DNA from: Bifidobacterium anseris
GTDB taxonomy: Bacteria > Actinomycetota > Actinomycetes > Actinomycetales > Bifidobacteriaceae
NCBI RefSeq assembly: GCF_002860345.1
Contig: NZ_NMYC01000003.1
Span: forward strand, 1-64,000
Reading direction: 5' to 3'
DNA: 64,000 bases
The notes under the pieces were generated by a model. It made no database searches. It saw nothing but the letters and a program-made list of their open reading frames with translations, and was not told where the DNA came from. Position 1 is the stretch's first letter. Every line of letters starts with the position of its first letter. Of the stretch, positions 51,974 through 60,988 are shown piece after piece. Position numbers and translations under genes: made by a program.

Positions 51974-53311
51974 ATGGAACCTAGAACCATGTCTTGGAAC
52001 AACGGATATGGCATGGGAGGACAGCCCTCAGGCACCCCGTGGACAGGCTCGGCCGACGGCGCCGCCGGACCCCGCCCGCTCGACCAGCTGCCGAAGTATG
52101 CGCGCGAGACGACCCCGGAGAACCCGTGGCCGGTCAATGTGCTGAGCCGCAAATGGCACGACGTGATCGAACGTTGGCCGACGGTGTGGATCGAAGGGCA
52201 GATCGTCGAGATCAACGCGCGCCGCTCGACGTCGGTGTACATCACGCTGCGCGACAATTTCGAGGACGTCTCGATCTCGGTGAACGGCTTCGGCGCGTTC
52301 GCGCAGATGGCGCGCGGCTTCAAGCAGGGCGACCGCGTCGTCGTGCACGGCAAGGCCGACCTGTGGGTCAAGCAGACGAGGCTGAGCCTGCGCGGCGACG
52401 ACATCCGCAAGGTCGGCGTCGGCGACCTCAAGGAGCAGATCGACGAGCTGCGCCGCAAGCTCAAGGGCGAGGGTCTCTTCGACGAGTCGAACAAGGTGCC
52501 GCTGCCCGAATTCCCGAAGAACATCGGCCTGATCTGTGCACCGCAGGCGAGGGCGGAAGGCGACGTCATCACGAACGTCATGCTGCGCTGGCCGACCGTC
52601 GACTTCACCGTGCAGCACGTGCACGTGCAGGGTCCGCAATGCCCGCCCGAAGTCATCGACGCGATTCGCAGACTCGACGCCGACCCGAACGTCGACGTCA
52701 TCATCGTCGCGCGTGGCGGCGGCAGCTTTGAGGATCTCATCGGCTTCTCCGACGAAGGCGTCGTGCGCGCGACCGCCGCATGCGTGACGCCGATCGTTTC
52801 CGCGATCGGCCACGAAGACGACTGGACGCTCATCGACCTCGCCGCCGATGTGCGCGCGTCGACGCCGACCGACGCCGCCAAGCGCGTCGTGCCCGACGTG
52901 CGCGAACAGCAGCAGCTCATCGCGAACGCGATCGGCACGATGCGCATGCGCATCGGCGCGATGGTCGACAACGAGACACGACTCGTCGAAGGCTACGCGA
53001 ACCGTCCGAGCCTGACGCGCCCGCAGACGATGCTCGACCCGTATCAGCGGCAAATCGACGACGCCGTGCGCACGATGCGCATCGGCCTGACGAGAATCGT
53101 CGACGACGAACAGCTGCGCGTCGAGAAACTCGAGGCGACGCTGCGCGCGCTGAGTCCGCAGTCGACGCTCGACCGCGGCTACGCGGTGCTGCAGAGCGCC
53201 GACGGACACGTCGTCGACGATGCGGCGACGCTCAAGGTCGGCGATGAGATCACCGTCACGCTGCGGCGCGGTGCCGTGGTTGCGCAGACGACGAAGATCG
53301 TCGAGCCGTGA
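51974..53311 (+). CDS. xseA: exodeoxyribonuclease VII large subunit
   Basis: This 445-residue protein has an N-terminal OB-fold (NPWPVNVLSRKWHDVIERWPTVWIEGQI near residues 50-77). The catalytic XseA core includes IGLICAPQARAEGDVITN, the DVIIVARGGGSFEDLIGFSDE block and AIGHEDDWTLIDLAADVRASTPTDAA. With XseB it degrades single-stranded DNA processively in both directions. The N-terminus is Gly/Ser/Pro-rich and extended. Neither the ATG at 51974 nor the in-frame ATG at 51989 has a clear ribosome binding site. Confidence 0.95.
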   Translation: MEPRTMSWNNGYGMGGQPSGTPWTGSADGAAGPRPLDQLPKYARETTPENPWPVNVLSRKWHDVIERWPTVWIEGQIVEINARRSTSVYITLRDNFEDVSISVNGFGAFAQMARGFKQGDRVVVHGKADLWVKQTRLSLRGDDIRKVGVGDLKEQIDELRRKLKGEGLFDESNKVPLPEFPKNIGLICAPQARAEGDVITNVMLRWPTVDFTVQHVHVQGPQCPPEVIDAIRRLDADPNVDVIIVARGGGSFEDLIGFSDEGVVRATAACVTPIVSAIGHEDDWTLIDLAADVRASTPTDAAKRVVPDVREQQQLIANAIGTMRMRIGAMVDNETRLVEGYANRPSLTRPQTMLDPYQRQIDDAVRTMRIGLTRIVDDEQLRVEKLEATLRALSPQSTLDRGYAVLQSADGHVVDDAATLKVGDEITVTLRRGAVVAQTTKIVEP

Positions 53312-53412
53312 CGCTCGGGCGGTTCACCACACAGCTCACCGCACACAGTTCACACAGCAAACATCAACCATAAATCATTGATTCATTCATCAATCAGCAC
53401 GAAGGAGCAGCC

Positions 53413-53748
53413 ATGGCGGAGGAAACCATCGAAGTCACCGAAACCGAGACGAGCGAGGACACGGCGGCCGAGCAGCCGCAGATTGCGTCGAGCCTGACGG
53501 CGAAGGAACGCGAGATCATCGCGAACATGCCGTACGAGGAGGCGCGCGACAAGCTCATGCAGGCCGTGCGCGCGCTCGAGAACGGCGGCCTAAACCTCGA
53601 TGAGTCGATGCGGCAGTGGGAGATCGGCGAGGCGCTCGCCCAGCGTGCGCAGTCACTGCTCAACGCGGTGCGCGCGAAGCTCGACGCCGCACAGGCGCAG
53701 CAGGCGCAGACCGCGGCGACGGCAGGCACGCAGTCGAATCTGCGGTAG
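53413..53748 (+). CDS. xseB: exodeoxyribonuclease VII small subunit
   Basis: This 111-residue protein has an acidic Thr/Glu-rich N-terminal 35 residues, then the XseB helical hairpin (PYEEARDKLMQAVRALENGG, LNLDESMRQWEIGEALAQRA). The Ala/Gln-rich tail has no assigned role. ATG follows GAAGGAGCAGCC. It lies 100 nt after xseA in the same operon and ends at a perfect palindromic terminator. Confidence 0.95.
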   Translation: MAEETIEVTETETSEDTAAEQPQIASSLTAKEREIIANMPYEEARDKLMQAVRALENGGLNLDESMRQWEIGEALAQRAQSLLNAVRAKLDAAQAQQAQTAATAGTQSNLR

Positions 53749-53775
53749 AACGACGTTCGCGCAGGAGAGCGTAAC

Positions 53776-53821
53776 GCGGCAGGGGGCGCATACGACGATC
53801 GTCGTATGCGCCCCCTGCCGC
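53776..53821. terminator. perfect 46-bp palindrome, bidirectional terminator
   Basis: Each arm is 23 nt (GCGGCAGGGGGCGCATACGA and three more) and the two meet with no unpaired centre. It separates the convergent xseB and EEP-family genes, so it probably terminates both. Confidence 0.85.
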
Positions 53822-53845
53822 TGTTTGCCGTTGTGTTCCGCGCTT

Positions 53846-54859
53846 CTACTGCGCGAATTCGAGGGTCGCGAGCAGCGCGTCGTGGTCGGCGCCGGGAATG
53901 CGGATCGTCTTGATCTGCCCAACGCGCACGTCGCGTTCGGTGACGATATGGTCGATGCCGACGGCGGCGGGCGCCGGACGCTTGTCCGACGGCCAAGTGA
54001 AAACGATGCCATGGCCGCTCGTCATCGTCGCATCCTGAAAACGTTCGCCGAGCAGTCTGCGGAATGCGGCGTGGTCGGTCGTCGCGTTGAAATCGCCCAT
54101 CAGCACGTACCGCACGTCGGTGCGCGAGCGCAGCGTGTCCATCTCGTTGAGCGAACGGCGCCACAGGTCCCAAGTGGACGCGCTCGGCGACGTCGTGTGC
54201 ACGCTGACGAAACGGACGGGCAGGCGACCGCCGTCGAACGCGACGGTGCCGGCGGGCATGTCGGATGCGCTCGAATCGAATTCGGCGTCCGTCGGCGAGT
54301 CGAGCGGCGCCGCCGAGAACAACGCGTTGCCGAAATAGTGGTCCGCCGAGCCGACCGTCGAATACGGCAGATAATCGTAGATTCCGGCGTTCGCGAGCTC
54401 CTTGAGGAACGGTTCGGTCGTCTCCTGCAGCGCGAGCACCTCGACGCGTTGGTCGCGCACGGCGTCGACGATGTCGCGCGCGTTCGCCTGTCCTTTGTAT
54501 ACGTTGCACGTCATGACGCGCGCGTAGGCGTCGTCGGTGGACGGCTTGACCTGAGCGACGGCGGACGTTGCGGCGCCGCTGAGCGGACGGCCGGCGCGGA
54601 AATACGGCAGCTGCCACCACACCTGCAGCGCGATGCACGCGCAGGCGACGATCGCCGTGAACCAGCGCTGCGAGATGCAGGCGAGGATGAAGGCGATCAG
54701 CGCGACGAGCGCGAACCACGGCGACAACGCAATCACATACGGCACGTACGGCAACGTTTGCATGTCCTCGGGCAGCAGCCGCGCCACACAGCCGAGCAAC
54801 GCGACGATCGCGAGCAGTGCCGCGAGTGCCGCCAGAATCGGATGCCTGTGTCGTGTCAT
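53846..54859 (-). CDS. membrane-anchored endonuclease/exonuclease/phosphatase family protein
   Basis: This 337-residue protein has three hydrophobic segments in the first ~105 residues, then an EEP domain with MTCNVYKGQAN, VLALQETTE (metal-binding Glu), YVLMGDFNATTDH and GIDHIVTERD. Relatives include YafD-like proteins, some nucleases and lipid phosphatases. With three N-terminal helices the catalytic domain is likely extracytoplasmic. ATG 54859 has GAAGGAGACGC upstream; the His-rich reading to 54952 is rejected. Confidence 0.85.
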   Translation of the reverse strand: MTRHRHPILAALAALLAIVALLGCVARLLPEDMQTLPYVPYVIALSPWFALVALIAFILACISQRWFTAIVACACIALQVWWQLPYFRAGRPLSGAATSAVAQVKPSTDDAYARVMTCNVYKGQANARDIVDAVRDQRVEVLALQETTEPFLKELANAGIYDYLPYSTVGSADHYFGNALFSAAPLDSPTDAEFDSSASDMPAGTVAFDGGRLPVRFVSVHTTSPSASTWDLWRRSLNEMDTLRSRTDVRYVLMGDFNATTDHAAFRRLLGERFQDATMTSGHGIVFTWPSDKRPAPAAVGIDHIVTERDVRVGQIKTIRIPGADHDALLATLEFAQ

Positions 54860-55020
54860 GCGTCTCCTTCGGTGTGGGTGGGGTCGGTGAATCTGTTGAT
54901 GTTGATGCCTGCTGGTGTCTGCCGCGTTGCTTATCTGCGCGACGTGTTCCACACTATTCGAGCGCAGGACGTGCGCGTATCGTTCGCACGGTTGATTTTT
55001 CCGCGTGCCCCGACGTCCGG

Positions 55021-55050
55021 TTGTACCGCGTGCACGATGGTGTGTATAAT
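55021..55050 (+). promoter_or_regulatory. promoter of tRNA-Arg
   Basis: A consensus TATAAT (55045-55050) lies 23 bp upstream of the tRNA 5' end, with TTGTAC (55021-55026) 18 bp before it as -35. Confidence 0.75.
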
Positions 55051-55072
55051 GTCGGGTTGTTCGCCCTGGTAG

Positions 55073-55138
55073 CTCAGTGGATAGAGCACCGCTCTCCTAA
55101 AGCGGGTGTCGCGCGTTCGAATCGCGTCTGGGGCACCA
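55073..55138 (+). tRNA. tRNA-Arg (CCT)
   Basis: The acceptor stem GCCCTGG pairs with CTGGGGC (two wobble pairs). The anticodon stem-loop CCGCT-CTCCTAA-AGCGG gives anticodon CCT, and the T-loop is TTCGAAT. CCA is encoded at 55136-55138. It reads AGG codons. Confidence 0.95.
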
Positions 55139-55201
55139 TCAGCCGCGTCGGCCCATTCGCCGGCGCGGCTTCGTCGTCTCCGTCCCAATCCTCGCCAACT
55201 T

Positions 55202-55330
55202 CAGCGAACGCAACCGCCGCGCCCCACACCCGCGACGTTCGCAAACGACGACACCAGCGAACGTAACCGGCGCCTCCCACACCTCCGGCGTTCGCAAACG
55301 ACGACACCAGCGAACGCGACCGGTGCACGA
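55202..55330. repeat. 53-bp tandem repeat downstream of tRNA-Arg
   Basis: Units begin CAGCGAACG at 55202, 55255 and 55308 (the third partial), period 53 bp. The block GTTCGCAAACGACGACAC followed by CAGCGAACG is identical at the two junctions, giving GTTCGC-N14-GCGAAC each time. The same layout occurs at 796-915. The stretch 55139-55477 contains these repeats and no supported gene apart from the following gene's promoter. Confidence 0.8.
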
Positions 55331-55477
55331 TACGGCCGTGATGATCGCGAACGAGCGGGCGGTGGGTGTTCGCGAACGCACTTCGAACATGAGATGCCGC
55401 GGTCCGCCGCTCCCGCACGACGGTACAGTGGATGGCAGCATCCGTTACGCATCATCCGTTACGAAAGAAGGCCCACG

Positions 55478-56200
55478 ATGACGATGGCCGCATGTGGTTC
55501 ACTGACCGCCGAGACGCTGGGGCTCTCCCCCGCTACCGCGTTCCCGGCGGCCAAAGGCGCCCTGCCGAAGGGATTGTTCGCCGCGAAGGCGTCCGCTCCC
55601 CTCTCCGCGAAGACGAAGCAGCATCTGGTGCACGCCGTCGGCGCGATCACGATGCTCGCGCTGCTGCGCCCGTCGAACACCGGCCTGGATGCGAGCGCGC
55701 GCATGCCGGAGATCCTCGTCCTCGGTCTCAAGCTCGCCGACGGTGTGCATGAGACGCCGGATGACATCGTCGAACTCATCGCCGCGCAACGCAAGTCGGG
55801 CATCGTCTTCGCCGTCGTGCGCACCGTCGACTACGAGGGCATGACTCGTGAGGAATGCCAGTTCGCCGTGCGCCGGGCATTGCCGGGCCGCGCCGGCCAC
55901 ACGCCGACCTTCCGCGTCTTCCATGGCCCGTGGGAGCCGTGCGGCGAAGCCTTCCTTGACGTCAACGGCTCGACGATGGACGAGCTGTGGGCGTCGCTGT
56001 GCTCGCAAATCATCCTCGGCTCCACCGATTTCGACGACGTGGACGCGCGCATCGCCCGCACCGAACGGATCCGTCAGCTTGAGGCGGCCGTCGTGAAACT
56101 GTCCGCCGACCATGCGCGCGCGAAGTCGCCTGCCCAGCGCAACGAGATCTACGCCAAGCTGCACAGGGCGAAGAACGAACTCGCCACGCTCACAAACTGA
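55478..56200 (+). CDS. DUF4391-family protein
   Basis: This 240-residue soluble protein has the DUF4391 pattern: an N-terminal LSPATAFPAAKGALPKGLFA, a central IVFAVVRTVDYEGMTREECQF and RVFHGPWEP, and a C-terminal coiled coil (RTERIRQLEAAVVKLSADHA). The family function is unknown; members are reported next to restriction or helicase genes in other genomes, but no such partner is here. ATG 55478 has AAAGAAGGCCCACG upstream. The open frame upstream through tRNA-Arg is not coding. Confidence 0.75.
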   Translation: MTMAACGSLTAETLGLSPATAFPAAKGALPKGLFAAKASAPLSAKTKQHLVHAVGAITMLALLRPSNTGLDASARMPEILVLGLKLADGVHETPDDIVELIAAQRKSGIVFAVVRTVDYEGMTREECQFAVRRALPGRAGHTPTFRVFHGPWEPCGEAFLDVNGSTMDELWASLCSQIILGSTDFDDVDARIARTERIRQLEAAVVKLSADHARAKSPAQRNEIYAKLHRAKNELATLTN

Positions 56201-56242
56201 GTCGTCGGACCGCCGCGCCGCCAACGCGCACTGTGCATCACC

Positions 56243-57211
56243 TCAGAATCCGAGCCGCGTGCGCCCGTACTGGTCGAGCCACCGCAGGATCGCGCCTTCG
56301 CGCAACGCCCACGGGCACACTTCGATTTCGTTGATGCCGAGCGCGTCCATGATTTCGACGGCAACGATGCCCGCGCCGACGATCGACCCGGCGCGGTCCT
56401 GCGTGATGCCCGGCAATGCGGCACGCTGTGCCGGCTCGATGCTCGCCAGCCGCGGCAGCCAATCCTCGAGCTGTTCGCGTTCCACCGACAATGCGTCCTC
56501 GCGTCCCGGCTGATGGATGACCGACCCGGCGAGCCGCGCGAGCGAACGAATCGCCTTCGACGTGCCCACCGCGTGGCTTGTGTAGTCTTCGGCCGGAATC
56601 GCGGCGACGACGTCGGCGATGCGTTTGCGCACCTTCTTGCGCGCCGTTTCGAGTTCCTTCGGCGTCGCCATGCCGCCGGGAAGATAGTCGCGTGTGACGA
56701 TGCCGGCGCCGATGCGCGCACTCGTCGCGACCGACGGCTCCTCCTCGGAGCCGAGTGCCACTTCGAGCGAGCCGCCGCCGATGTCGATGACGAGCAGCCG
56801 TCCTGCGTCCCACCCGTACCAGCGGCGCGCGGCGAGGAACGTGAGCCTCGCCTCGTCGTCTCCGGAAAGCACGGTGATGCGCTGTCCGACGATCTCCTCG
56901 ATCCGATGCAGGATCTTGTTGCCGTTCGGCGCGTCGTGGATCGCCGACGTCGCGAGCGCGAGCAGCTGCGAGATCTGATACTGTTCGGCGAGCTGCATTG
57001 ATTCGTCGACGGCGTTGAGCAGCGCTTCGATGCCGGCTTTCCTGATTGCGCCGTCCTCTTTGACGAAGTCCATAAGCCGCACCGTCGTCTTCGTGCTCGC
57101 CTCCGGTTCCGGCCTTGAGCCGACGGCGGCGTCGACGATGAGCATGTGCACGGTGTTCGATCCGATGTCGAGTACGCCGAGTCGGGTGGAATGCGTTTTC
57201 AGATGCGCCAT
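56243..57211 (-). CDS. Ppx/GppA phosphatase family protein
   Basis: This 322-residue ASKHA-fold enzyme has GVLDIGSNTVHMLIVD (phosphate 1), SAIHDAPNG and VLSGDDEARLTFLAARR, then LLVIDIGGGSLEVALG (phosphate 2). Relatives hydrolyse inorganic polyphosphate or pppGpp. It is the short actinobacterial form without the C-terminal HD-like extension of E. coli Ppx. ATG follows GAAGAGGACGC. An AT-rich tract with two ATATATGAA repeats upstream (57225-57260) probably holds its promoter. Confidence 0.9.
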   Translation of the reverse strand: MAHLKTHSTRLGVLDIGSNTVHMLIVDAAVGSRPEPEASTKTTVRLMDFVKEDGAIRKAGIEALLNAVDESMQLAEQYQISQLLALATSAIHDAPNGNKILHRIEEIVGQRITVLSGDDEARLTFLAARRWYGWDAGRLLVIDIGGGSLEVALGSEEEPSVATSARIGAGIVTRDYLPGGMATPKELETARKKVRKRIADVVAAIPAEDYTSHAVGTSKAIRSLARLAGSVIHQPGREDALSVEREQLEDWLPRLASIEPAQRAALPGITQDRAGSIVGAGIVAVEIMDALGINEIEVCPWALREGAILRWLDQYGRTRLGF

Positions 57212-57317
57212 GCGTCCTCTTCTTCGTTCATATATTTCATATATTTGCTCTTCTCTTCCGATCGATTCTTCCTAATCGATGTTCCACCGATTTTTCTGCC
57301 AATTCGTCGTCGCCGAC

Positions 57318-58628
57318 CTACCGACCGTCGGCCGTCGCTTTCTGCAGCCCGTCGACGAATGCCTTGAGGCGCTTGAGTCCCTCGCGCAGCGCATCGCGCG
57401 ACGCCGCGTACGACAGCCGTACATGGGTGTCTGCGGTCGCCTCGCCGAAGTCGGCGCCCGGCGTCAGTGCGACGTGCGCTTCCATGAGCGCACGTTCGCA
57501 GAACTCGGTGGCCGTTAGTCCCGTCGAACTCACGTCGAAGTACGCGTAGAAGGCGCCGTTGGGCGCGACGTCGACCGGCAGTCCCAGATCGGCGAGTCCG
57601 TCGACGACGATGCTGCGCCGTTCGAGCAGCTCAAGCCTGCGCTGTTCGCCGACCGCAAGCGCCTCGTCGTCGAAGCATGCCATCGCCGCCATCTGCGTCG
57701 GCGTGTGCGCGCTGAGGAAGAAGTTCGCCGCGAGCCTGTCGACGGCGTCGACGACGTTGTCGGGCACGACGAGCCATCCGAGACGCCAGCCGGTCATGCC
57801 GAAGTATTTCGAGAAGCTGCTGCATACGATTGCGTTCGCGTCGATGCTGAGCACCGAGGGCACTCGGCTGCCGTCGGGGTTGACGTCGGCGAGGTCGAGG
57901 TACGTTTCGTCGACGATGCGCCATGCGCCGCGTTCGGCCGCGTAGTCGCACACGGCGCGCAGCGTGTCCTCCTGGATCGTCGTGCCGGTCGGGTTCGACG
58001 GCGACGTCACCATGACGGCCGTCGTGCGCTTCGACCAATAGTCGTCGAGCAACTGCGGCGTCAGATGGAACCGTGTCGCCGCGCTCGTCGGCACGTCGAC
58101 GACGACGCCGCCGAAGGAGCGCACGAGTTCGCGGTTCGTCGGATACGAGGGGTCGGCGATGATCACTTCGTCGCCGTCGTCGACGGTGAGCGCGGCCGCG
58201 AGCAGCAGCGCCGACGAGCCGCCTTCGGTGATGACGATGCGTTCGGGGTCGACGTTTACATTGTGCTGCTGCGCGTAGAATCGCGCGATGCGCGCACGCA
58301 GCTGCGGCAGTCCGCGTGATTCGGTATACGGCAAGGGACGGCCGTCGTACAGGTCGCGCATCGCCAGACGCACCGGTTCGGGCGCGCCATAGTCGGGCTG
58401 TCCGACGTTGAGTTTGATGATGTCGTCGCCCGCCGCGATCATGACGTTCGCGCGTTCGCCGATCTGCATCGCACGGAACGGGTGCACTTCGCGCGCACGT
58501 TTTGACAGTTTCGGCTGCGGCAGCGGCTGCGTCGTGCCGACCGCCGCATGCATGACCTCTTCGTCCAACGTCTGCTGCCCGTTTGCGTCGACCTGCGTCG
58601 TGTCGTCAGCGCGCGCCCCATCCGTCAT
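57318..58628 (-). CDS. class I/II pyridoxal-phosphate aminotransferase
   Basis: This 436-residue fold-type I aminotransferase contains IKLNVGQPDYGAP, ITEGGSSALLLAAAL, SPSNPTGT, VDETYLDL and the PLP-lysine motif SSFSKYFGMTGWRLGW. A C-terminal RLSYAASRDALREGLKRL supplies the substrate-carboxylate Arg. An N-terminal extension of about 45 residues is acidic and non-conserved. Its ATG overlaps the vsr stop (ATGA), so it is co-translated with vsr. The substrate is not predictable beyond aspartate/aromatic-type amino acids. Confidence 0.9.
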   Translation of the reverse strand: MTDGARADDTTQVDANGQQTLDEEVMHAAVGTTQPLPQPKLSKRAREVHPFRAMQIGERANVMIAAGDDIIKLNVGQPDYGAPEPVRLAMRDLYDGRPLPYTESRGLPQLRARIARFYAQQHNVNVDPERIVITEGGSSALLLAAALTVDDGDEVIIADPSYPTNRELVRSFGGVVVDVPTSAATRFHLTPQLLDDYWSKRTTAVMVTSPSNPTGTTIQEDTLRAVCDYAAERGAWRIVDETYLDLADVNPDGSRVPSVLSIDANAIVCSSFSKYFGMTGWRLGWLVVPDNVVDAVDRLAANFFLSAHTPTQMAAMACFDDEALAVGEQRRLELLERRSIVVDGLADLGLPVDVAPNGAFYAYFDVSSTGLTATEFCERALMEAHVALTPGADFGEATADTHVRLSYAASRDALREGLKRLKAFVDGLQKATADGR

Positions 58629-59284
58629 GTCGTCTCCTTGTTCTCGCCGTTTTCACCTGTGCCGTCGTGTTCGCTACGGGCGGCCGTCTGTTGATGCTGT
58701 ATGTGCTCCGCTGCATTCATTGTGCCACCACTTGCGCCCACCGGCGCGTGGGCGACGATCTGCTCGACGAGACGTTCGAGTCGGCTTGCGCGCATCGCAT
58801 TGCCGAGTTCGCATTCCCACACATCGATGACGTGCCATCCCATGCGCTGCAGTTCGTCGTGCTGACGGCGGTCGCGCTCGCGGTTGCGTTGCAGCTTCGC
58901 GCGCCAGAACGCCGTGTTCGTTTTCGGCATCGTATGGTTGCCGCAGCCTTCGTGCATGTGCCAAAAACAGCCGTTGACGAACACAATCGTGCGGTATTTC
59001 GGCAGCACGACGTCCGGATGCCCCGGATAGCGTTTGTCGTTCTTGCGAAAGCGCATGCCGTGGGCGAACAGATAGCTGCGCACGATGCGTTCGATCGACG
59101 TGTCCTTGCCGCGGATGCGCGACATCGTGTAGCTGCGCGTGCCTTTCGCGTATCGCGGCTTCTCCGTTAATTCCCGTTGCCGACGCGTTGATTTCGTCTG
59201 TGTCGATTTCTGCTGTGTCGATTTCGCCTGCGCTGATTCCGTTTCCGCCGATTTCGTCTGCGCCGATGCCGTCATGTTGCCCAC
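58625..59284 (-). CDS. vsr: very short patch repair endonuclease (Vsr)
   Basis: This 219-residue Vsr nicks next to T:G mismatches left by deamination of 5-methylcytosine. It shows RSYTMSRIRGKDTSIER, the catalytic Asp region YPGHPDVVLPKYR, VFVNGCFWHMHEGC and WRAKLQRNRERD. The N-terminal ~40 residues are a repetitive Thr/Lys/Ser/Gln tract encoded by an imperfect 15-bp repeat. No dcm-type cytosine methyltransferase lies beside it. The start GTG 59284 has AGGATGGCGGT upstream; the in-frame ATG three codons later is possible. Confidence 0.9.
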   Translation of the reverse strand: MGNMTASAQTKSAETESAQAKSTQQKSTQTKSTRRQRELTEKPRYAKGTRSYTMSRIRGKDTSIERIVRSYLFAHGMRFRKNDKRYPGHPDVVLPKYRTIVFVNGCFWHMHEGCGNHTMPKTNTAFWRAKLQRNRERDRRQHDELQRMGWHVIDVWECELGNAMRASRLERLVEQIVAHAPVGASGGTMNAAEHIQHQQTAARSEHDGTGENGENKETT

Positions 59285-59653
59285 ACCGCCATCCTAACCG
59301 CCCTCCTGATCGATCTGACCGATTGACCCAATCGATCAATCCGACCGACCAGTGCACCCCGCATCCATATGCCTGCCGCATCCGCGACGCACGCAGCCTC
59401 AGCAATCCGCGAACGCGCACAGACGCCGTTGGGCGATATTCTGGTTTGTGCGCAGTGGCCGCCGCTTTTGCGCTCGCAGACAACATGGACGGCGCTTCGA
59501 GGAGGCGCTAGCGTAGAAATCAGAACAATACGACGACCGTAGCATCCGCAGCGACGCACCGCGGCGACGACGTGCGCAACGCACGACGCGCCGACATGGC
59601 ACGCTGCGGCGGCGCGCCGGCGACGGCACCGACACCGACCCAAAGGACCTGAG
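59285..59653. other. intergenic region between divergent vsr and oxidoreductase genes
   Basis: These 369 bp hold the promoters of two divergent genes. A cluster of GATCGAT/CGATTG motifs with local dyad symmetry lies near 59308-59350. No protein or RNA gene is convincing. Confidence 0.5.
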
Positions 59654-60787
59654 ATGACCGACACGATCCACGACAACACGAACCCGCTTCCCGTGAACAC
59701 GCCATCGCCGACCGACCTCACGCCGGCCAACAGCGCAGCCCAGACGGCCGTCGCAGCCGGCACCGAAACCGTTGAGCGTCCGCTCAACGTGGCGATCCTC
59801 GGCGCCGGACGCATCGCGCAGACGATGGCGCGCACGCTGACGATGATGGCCGCCGACGCGCGCTACGTCTCCTTCGTCACGCCGTACGCCGTCGCGTCGC
59901 GTTCGGCCGCGAAGGCGCGCGCCTTCGCGCAGCAGTTCGGTCTGCACACATCCTTCGGTTCCTACCGCGACATGCTCGCCGACCCGAACGTCGATCTCGT
60001 CTACATCGCCACGCCGCATTCGCTGCACGCCGAACAGGCGGCCGCCTGCATGCGTGCCGGCAAGCATGTGCTCGTCGAGAAGCCCTTCGCCGTCAACGTC
60101 GACGAGGCGCGGCGCATGCTCAACGTCTCGTCGGCGACGAACCGCTTCTGCGGCGAGGCGATGTGGACGCGGTTCATGCCATCCCGACTCATCATCGACC
60201 GCATCGTCGCATCCGGCAAGATCGGCGCGATCACGTCGATCGCCGCCGACCTGAGCTATCCGATGACGCACAAGAAGCGGCTGACCGACCCAGAACTGGC
60301 CGGCGGCGCGCTCCTCGACGTCGGCGTCTACCCGCTCAATTTCATCGACATGGTCATTGGCGGCCGTGAGATCACGAAGATCGTCACGTCGATGACGCCG
60401 ATGCCGACCGGCGTCGACGCGCAGAACGCGACGACGTTGTACTTCGACGACGGCACGATGGCGAACGCGACGTCGTCGATGATGTGCGCATCCGACCGCG
60501 CCGGCCACATTCGAGGCACGAACGGCTACGTCGAATGCGCGAACATCAACAACGTGAGCGCCGTCGACGTCTACGCCGCCGACCACACGCTCCTCGACCA
60601 CATCGACATGCCGGCGCAGTTGACCGGTTACGAATACGAGGTCGCGGCCGCCGTGCGCGCAATCCGCGCAGGCCGCCGCGACTGCATCGAAATGCTGCAT
60701 GCCGACACATTGCGCATGCTCGCGCTCACCGACACGCTGCGCGAGCGCTGGCAGCTGCGCTACCCCTTCGAGCCGGACGTCCGCTGA
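59654..60787 (+). CDS. Gfo/Idh/MocA-family NAD(P)-dependent oxidoreductase
   Basis: This 377-residue enzyme has a Thr/Pro-rich N-terminal extension (about 1-42), then the Rossmann motif LNVAILGAGRIAQ, the conserved YIATPHSLHAEQA and VLVEKPFAVN (catalytic Lys in EKP). The C-terminal alpha/beta domain contains GGALLDVGVYPLNF. Relatives oxidise sugars, inositols or dihydrodiols, usually with NAD. ATG has AAAGGACCTGAG upstream. Confidence 0.93.
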   Translation: MTDTIHDNTNPLPVNTPSPTDLTPANSAAQTAVAAGTETVERPLNVAILGAGRIAQTMARTLTMMAADARYVSFVTPYAVASRSAAKARAFAQQFGLHTSFGSYRDMLADPNVDLVYIATPHSLHAEQAAACMRAGKHVLVEKPFAVNVDEARRMLNVSSATNRFCGEAMWTRFMPSRLIIDRIVASGKIGAITSIAADLSYPMTHKKRLTDPELAGGALLDVGVYPLNFIDMVIGGREITKIVTSMTPMPTGVDAQNATTLYFDDGTMANATSSMMCASDRAGHIRGTNGYVECANINNVSAVDVYAADHTLLDHIDMPAQLTGYEYEVAAAVRAIRAGRRDCIEMLHADTLRMLALTDTLRERWQLRYPFEPDVR

Positions 60788-60988
60788 CGCGCGCCCGCGC
60801 GCGCATCCGCAACATCCACAGCATACAGCGATATCGACGAATAGTGAGATGCCCGGGTACACAATGTAGAAAACCCGCGAAACGATCATCCGGAAGCTGC
60901 TAGCGTGACGTTGTGCGCATCCGCGCGCAAGCACGCGCAGTCGTTATCGCGTGTTACGAAACCGCGACTTTTGCAGCGGAGGGAACAC

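Noticed and set aside
55106-55477. Open frame joining tRNA-Arg and the tandem repeats to the DUF4391 gene
   Set aside because: It runs through a tRNA and repeat DNA. A proper ribosome binding site and ATG at 55478 define the gene.
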